Source of the DNA: Frondihabitans sp.
GTDB taxonomy: Bacteria; Actinomycetota; Actinomycetes; Actinomycetales; Microbacteriaceae
Direction of reading: 5' to 3'
Assembly: GCA_025464735.1 (NCBI GenBank)
Contig: JAODMX010000261.1
Coordinates: 1-25,324, forward strand
DNA: 25,324 bases
A model generated the notes under the pieces. It searched no databases. It was not told where the DNA came from and saw only the letters and a program-made list of their open reading frames with translations. This document shows, in pieces, positions 24,122 to 25,324 of this stretch (position 1 is the first letter of the stretch; every line of letters begins with the position of its first letter). Position numbers and translations under genes: made by a program.

Positions 24122-24123
24122 CA
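24110..24123. promoter_or_regulatory. Regulator B operator of the dehydrogenase gene
   Basis: TGCAACTAGTTTCA has the AACTAGTT core with one strong half (TGCAACT) and one weaker half (identical to the right half of the site at 1356). It covers the -10 box. It also overlaps the in-frame ATG at 24109, which argues against that start. Confidence 0.75.
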
Positions 24124-24171
24124 GTTTCGTTCAGTTCTAGCCGGGTTCGCCCGGCCCGTGTCGGAGAGACG

Positions 24172-24177
24172 AAGGAG
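24172..24177 (+). promoter_or_regulatory. Ribosome-binding site that fixes the start at 24184
   Basis: AAGGAG lies six bases before GTG 24184. No comparable site precedes ATG 24109, which is inside an operator. Confidence 0.8.
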
Positions 24178-24183
24178 TCCGGT

Positions 24184-25248
24184 GTGGCTTTGACATCTTC
24201 CAACGGCTTCGACCGGGCAACGGTGACGCCCGAATCCGACGTCAAGCCATTGATCCCGGTTGAGCAACAGCGCTGGGCCACCTGGATGAAGCCACCGTCG
24301 CTTGCCGAACATCTCTTCGGAACAGACCTCGCGGTGCTCAGGGCCGTCTGGCCGGGCGCGACCGGAAGCGTCTTACTCGACCTCCACTCAGCAGCGTCCC
24401 GAAACGCCCTCCGTCACGCAACGATCTTGATCACGGGGTGGGGAATCCCACCGCTCTCCGATTCGGATCTCGAGGCAGCACCCGACCTGCGTTTCATCCT
24501 GCACGCGGGCGGCCAAGCCTCATCGGTCGTGCCGGCGTCGGCCTGGGACCGCGGAATCCTGGTCGCCAACGCCGGTCTCTCGAACGCGGTTCCTGTGGCC
24601 GAATACACCGTGGCCATGATCGTCCTCGCGAACAAGTCCGCGCTCCGCGCACGTCAGCTCTACCGCGGACGCCGCACCCGGATCGACCGGGAAGAGACCT
24701 TCCCCGAATCGGGCAACACGGGGCGAGTCGTCGGGGTCGTCGGCGCATCGAGGATCGGTCGAATGGTCATCGAGCGCCTCGCCGCGTTCGATTTGTCAGT
24801 GGAGGTCTTCGACCCGTACGTTCCGCCCGAAGAGATCACCCGGCTCGGGGCTCGTTCCGTGCCCTTGGACGAGTTGCTCGCGTCGAGCGACGTCGTCACT
24901 CTTCATCCTCCGTTGAATTCGTCCACGGTCGGCATGATTGGACGCGAGCAGCTCGCACTCCTGCGCGACGGCGCCTCGCTGATCAATACCAGCCGGGGTG
25001 CGATCATCGACCAGAACGCCCTCGTCGACGAGCTGCAGTCCGGTCGGCTGACCGCGATCCTGGACGTCACCGAACCTGACGTGCTGCCCTCCGACAGCCC
25101 CCTGTACGATCTCGACAACGTCTTCCTGACACCGCACATCGCCGGATCCATGGGCCATGAGATCGGCCGCGTCGGTCGGCAGATCGCCGGTGAGCTCCGC
25201 CGGATCTCGAACGGGCTCGATCCGCAGTACCTCGAACCGCGCCCATGA
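24184..25248 (+). CDS. D-isomer-specific 2-hydroxyacid dehydrogenase
   Basis: This 354-residue NAD(P)-dependent enzyme interconverts a D-2-hydroxyacid and its 2-keto acid in the cytoplasm. The nucleotide-binding loop is GVVGASRIG (184-192) with the strand end VEVFDPY. The catalytic residues are in their usual places: Arg271 in INTSRGAIID, Glu297 in DVTEPDVLP and His318 in TPHIAGS. The N-terminal 100 residues are the substrate-binding half, more divergent than the Rossmann half. GTG 24184 is chosen on the ribosome-binding site. An AACTAGTT operator over its promoter links it to regulon B, so its acid may derive from uronate breakdown; that is inference. It is followed by a gene overlapping by ATGA. 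Confidence 0.9.
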   Translation: MALTSSNGFDRATVTPESDVKPLIPVEQQRWATWMKPPSLAEHLFGTDLAVLRAVWPGATGSVLLDLHSAASRNALRHATILITGWGIPPLSDSDLEAAPDLRFILHAGGQASSVVPASAWDRGILVANAGLSNAVPVAEYTVAMIVLANKSALRARQLYRGRRTRIDREETFPESGNTGRVVGVVGASRIGRMVIERLAAFDLSVEVFDPYVPPEEITRLGARSVPLDELLASSDVVTLHPPLNSSTVGMIGREQLALLRDGASLINTSRGAIIDQNALVDELQSGRLTAILDVTEPDVLPSDSPLYDLDNVFLTPHIAGSMGHEIGRVGRQIAGELRRISNGLDPQYLEPRP

Positions 25249-25324
25249 GGCTGGAGGGATTCATCGAGATCGACGGGGTGCCGCTGCTGTGCACCGACGA
25301 TGGGCCGGTCGACGCCGACAACAC
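25245..25324 (+). CDS. Start of an unidentified gene coupled to the dehydrogenase, cut by the window end
   Basis: ATG 25245 overlaps the dehydrogenase stop by four bases (ATGA), and the frame stays open for 26 codons to the end of the window (MRLEGFIEIDGVPLLCTDDG, then PVDADN). The overlap indicates translational coupling and membership of regulon B. Too little is present to name a family; there is no signal peptide, so the product is probably cytoplasmic. Confidence 0.65.
   Translation, partial: MRLEGFIEIDGVPLLCTDDGPVDADN

Noticed and set aside
24109..24183. ATG 24109 as start of the hydroxyacid dehydrogenase
   Set aside because: It overlaps the operator and the -10 box and has no ribosome-binding site; GTG 24184 has AAGGAG at six bases.
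1..25324. CRISPR array, tRNA, rRNA, insertion sequence or phage genes
   Set aside because: No regularly spaced repeats, tRNA-like arms, transposase motifs or phage proteins were seen on either strand.

Overview
The window reads as chromosome of a high-GC Gram-positive actinobacterium. The evidence is strongly GC-biased third codon positions, many GTG starts, likely leaderless genes (TANNNT box directly before the start), Tat-type export signals and actinobacterial-style CUT1 sugar importers. A Microbacteriaceae-like host is plausible, but no marker gene fixes the genus. No tRNA, rRNA, CRISPR array, transposase or phage gene was seen.

Layout. Bases 1-1297 hold the end of an MDR-type oxidoreductase and a leaderless GNAT acetyltransferase. 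Bases 1298-5936 hold a regulated leader and a 1423-residue secreted modular protein with an alginate-lyase-like catalytic domain and three discoidin-like domains. Nearly everything from 6039 to 22820 is on the minus strand and forms two sugar-utilisation operons, each with its own LacI-family regulator. Operon A (13584 down to 6039) encodes a lipoprotein binding protein, two permeases, a GH42 beta-galactosidase and a GH31 alpha-xylosidase. This enzyme pair fits import and breakdown of xyloglucan-type oligosaccharides. Operon B (22820 down to 14807) encodes an Arg-rich leader peptide, two LplB/LplC-like permeases, a large binding lipoprotein, a Tat-exported 998-residue putative polysaccharide-degrading protein and a cytoplasmic GH28-like beta-helix enzyme. 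A second LacI regulator (22998-24065), a D-2-hydroxyacid dehydrogenase and a truncated coupled gene run rightward from operon B.

Regulation can be read from the DNA. Regulator A (13701-14732) probably binds TGTGACCGGTCACA-type sites in front of operon A and of its own gene. Regulator B (22998-24065) probably binds sites with the core AACTAGTT. There are two in front of the secreted lyase-like gene, one exactly downstream of the operon B promoter and one over the promoter of the dehydrogenase. Regulon B therefore brackets operon A and links the extracellular lyase-like protein at 1665 to an importer 17 kb away.

Proposed working model (inference): two exported proteins, at 1665 and 16157, cut a plant or algal polysaccharide, probably uronic-acid containing. 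The fragments enter by the operon B importer and are processed by the GH28-like enzyme and the dehydrogenase. Operon A handles xylose/galactose-decorated oligosaccharides from the same cell wall. Neither importer has an ATPase gene here, so a shared MsmX/MsiK-like ATPase elsewhere is expected. The least explained parts are the 998-residue Tat protein, the unusual operator/hinge pairing of regulator B, the leader peptide and a two-copy foldback element placed just after two stop codons.
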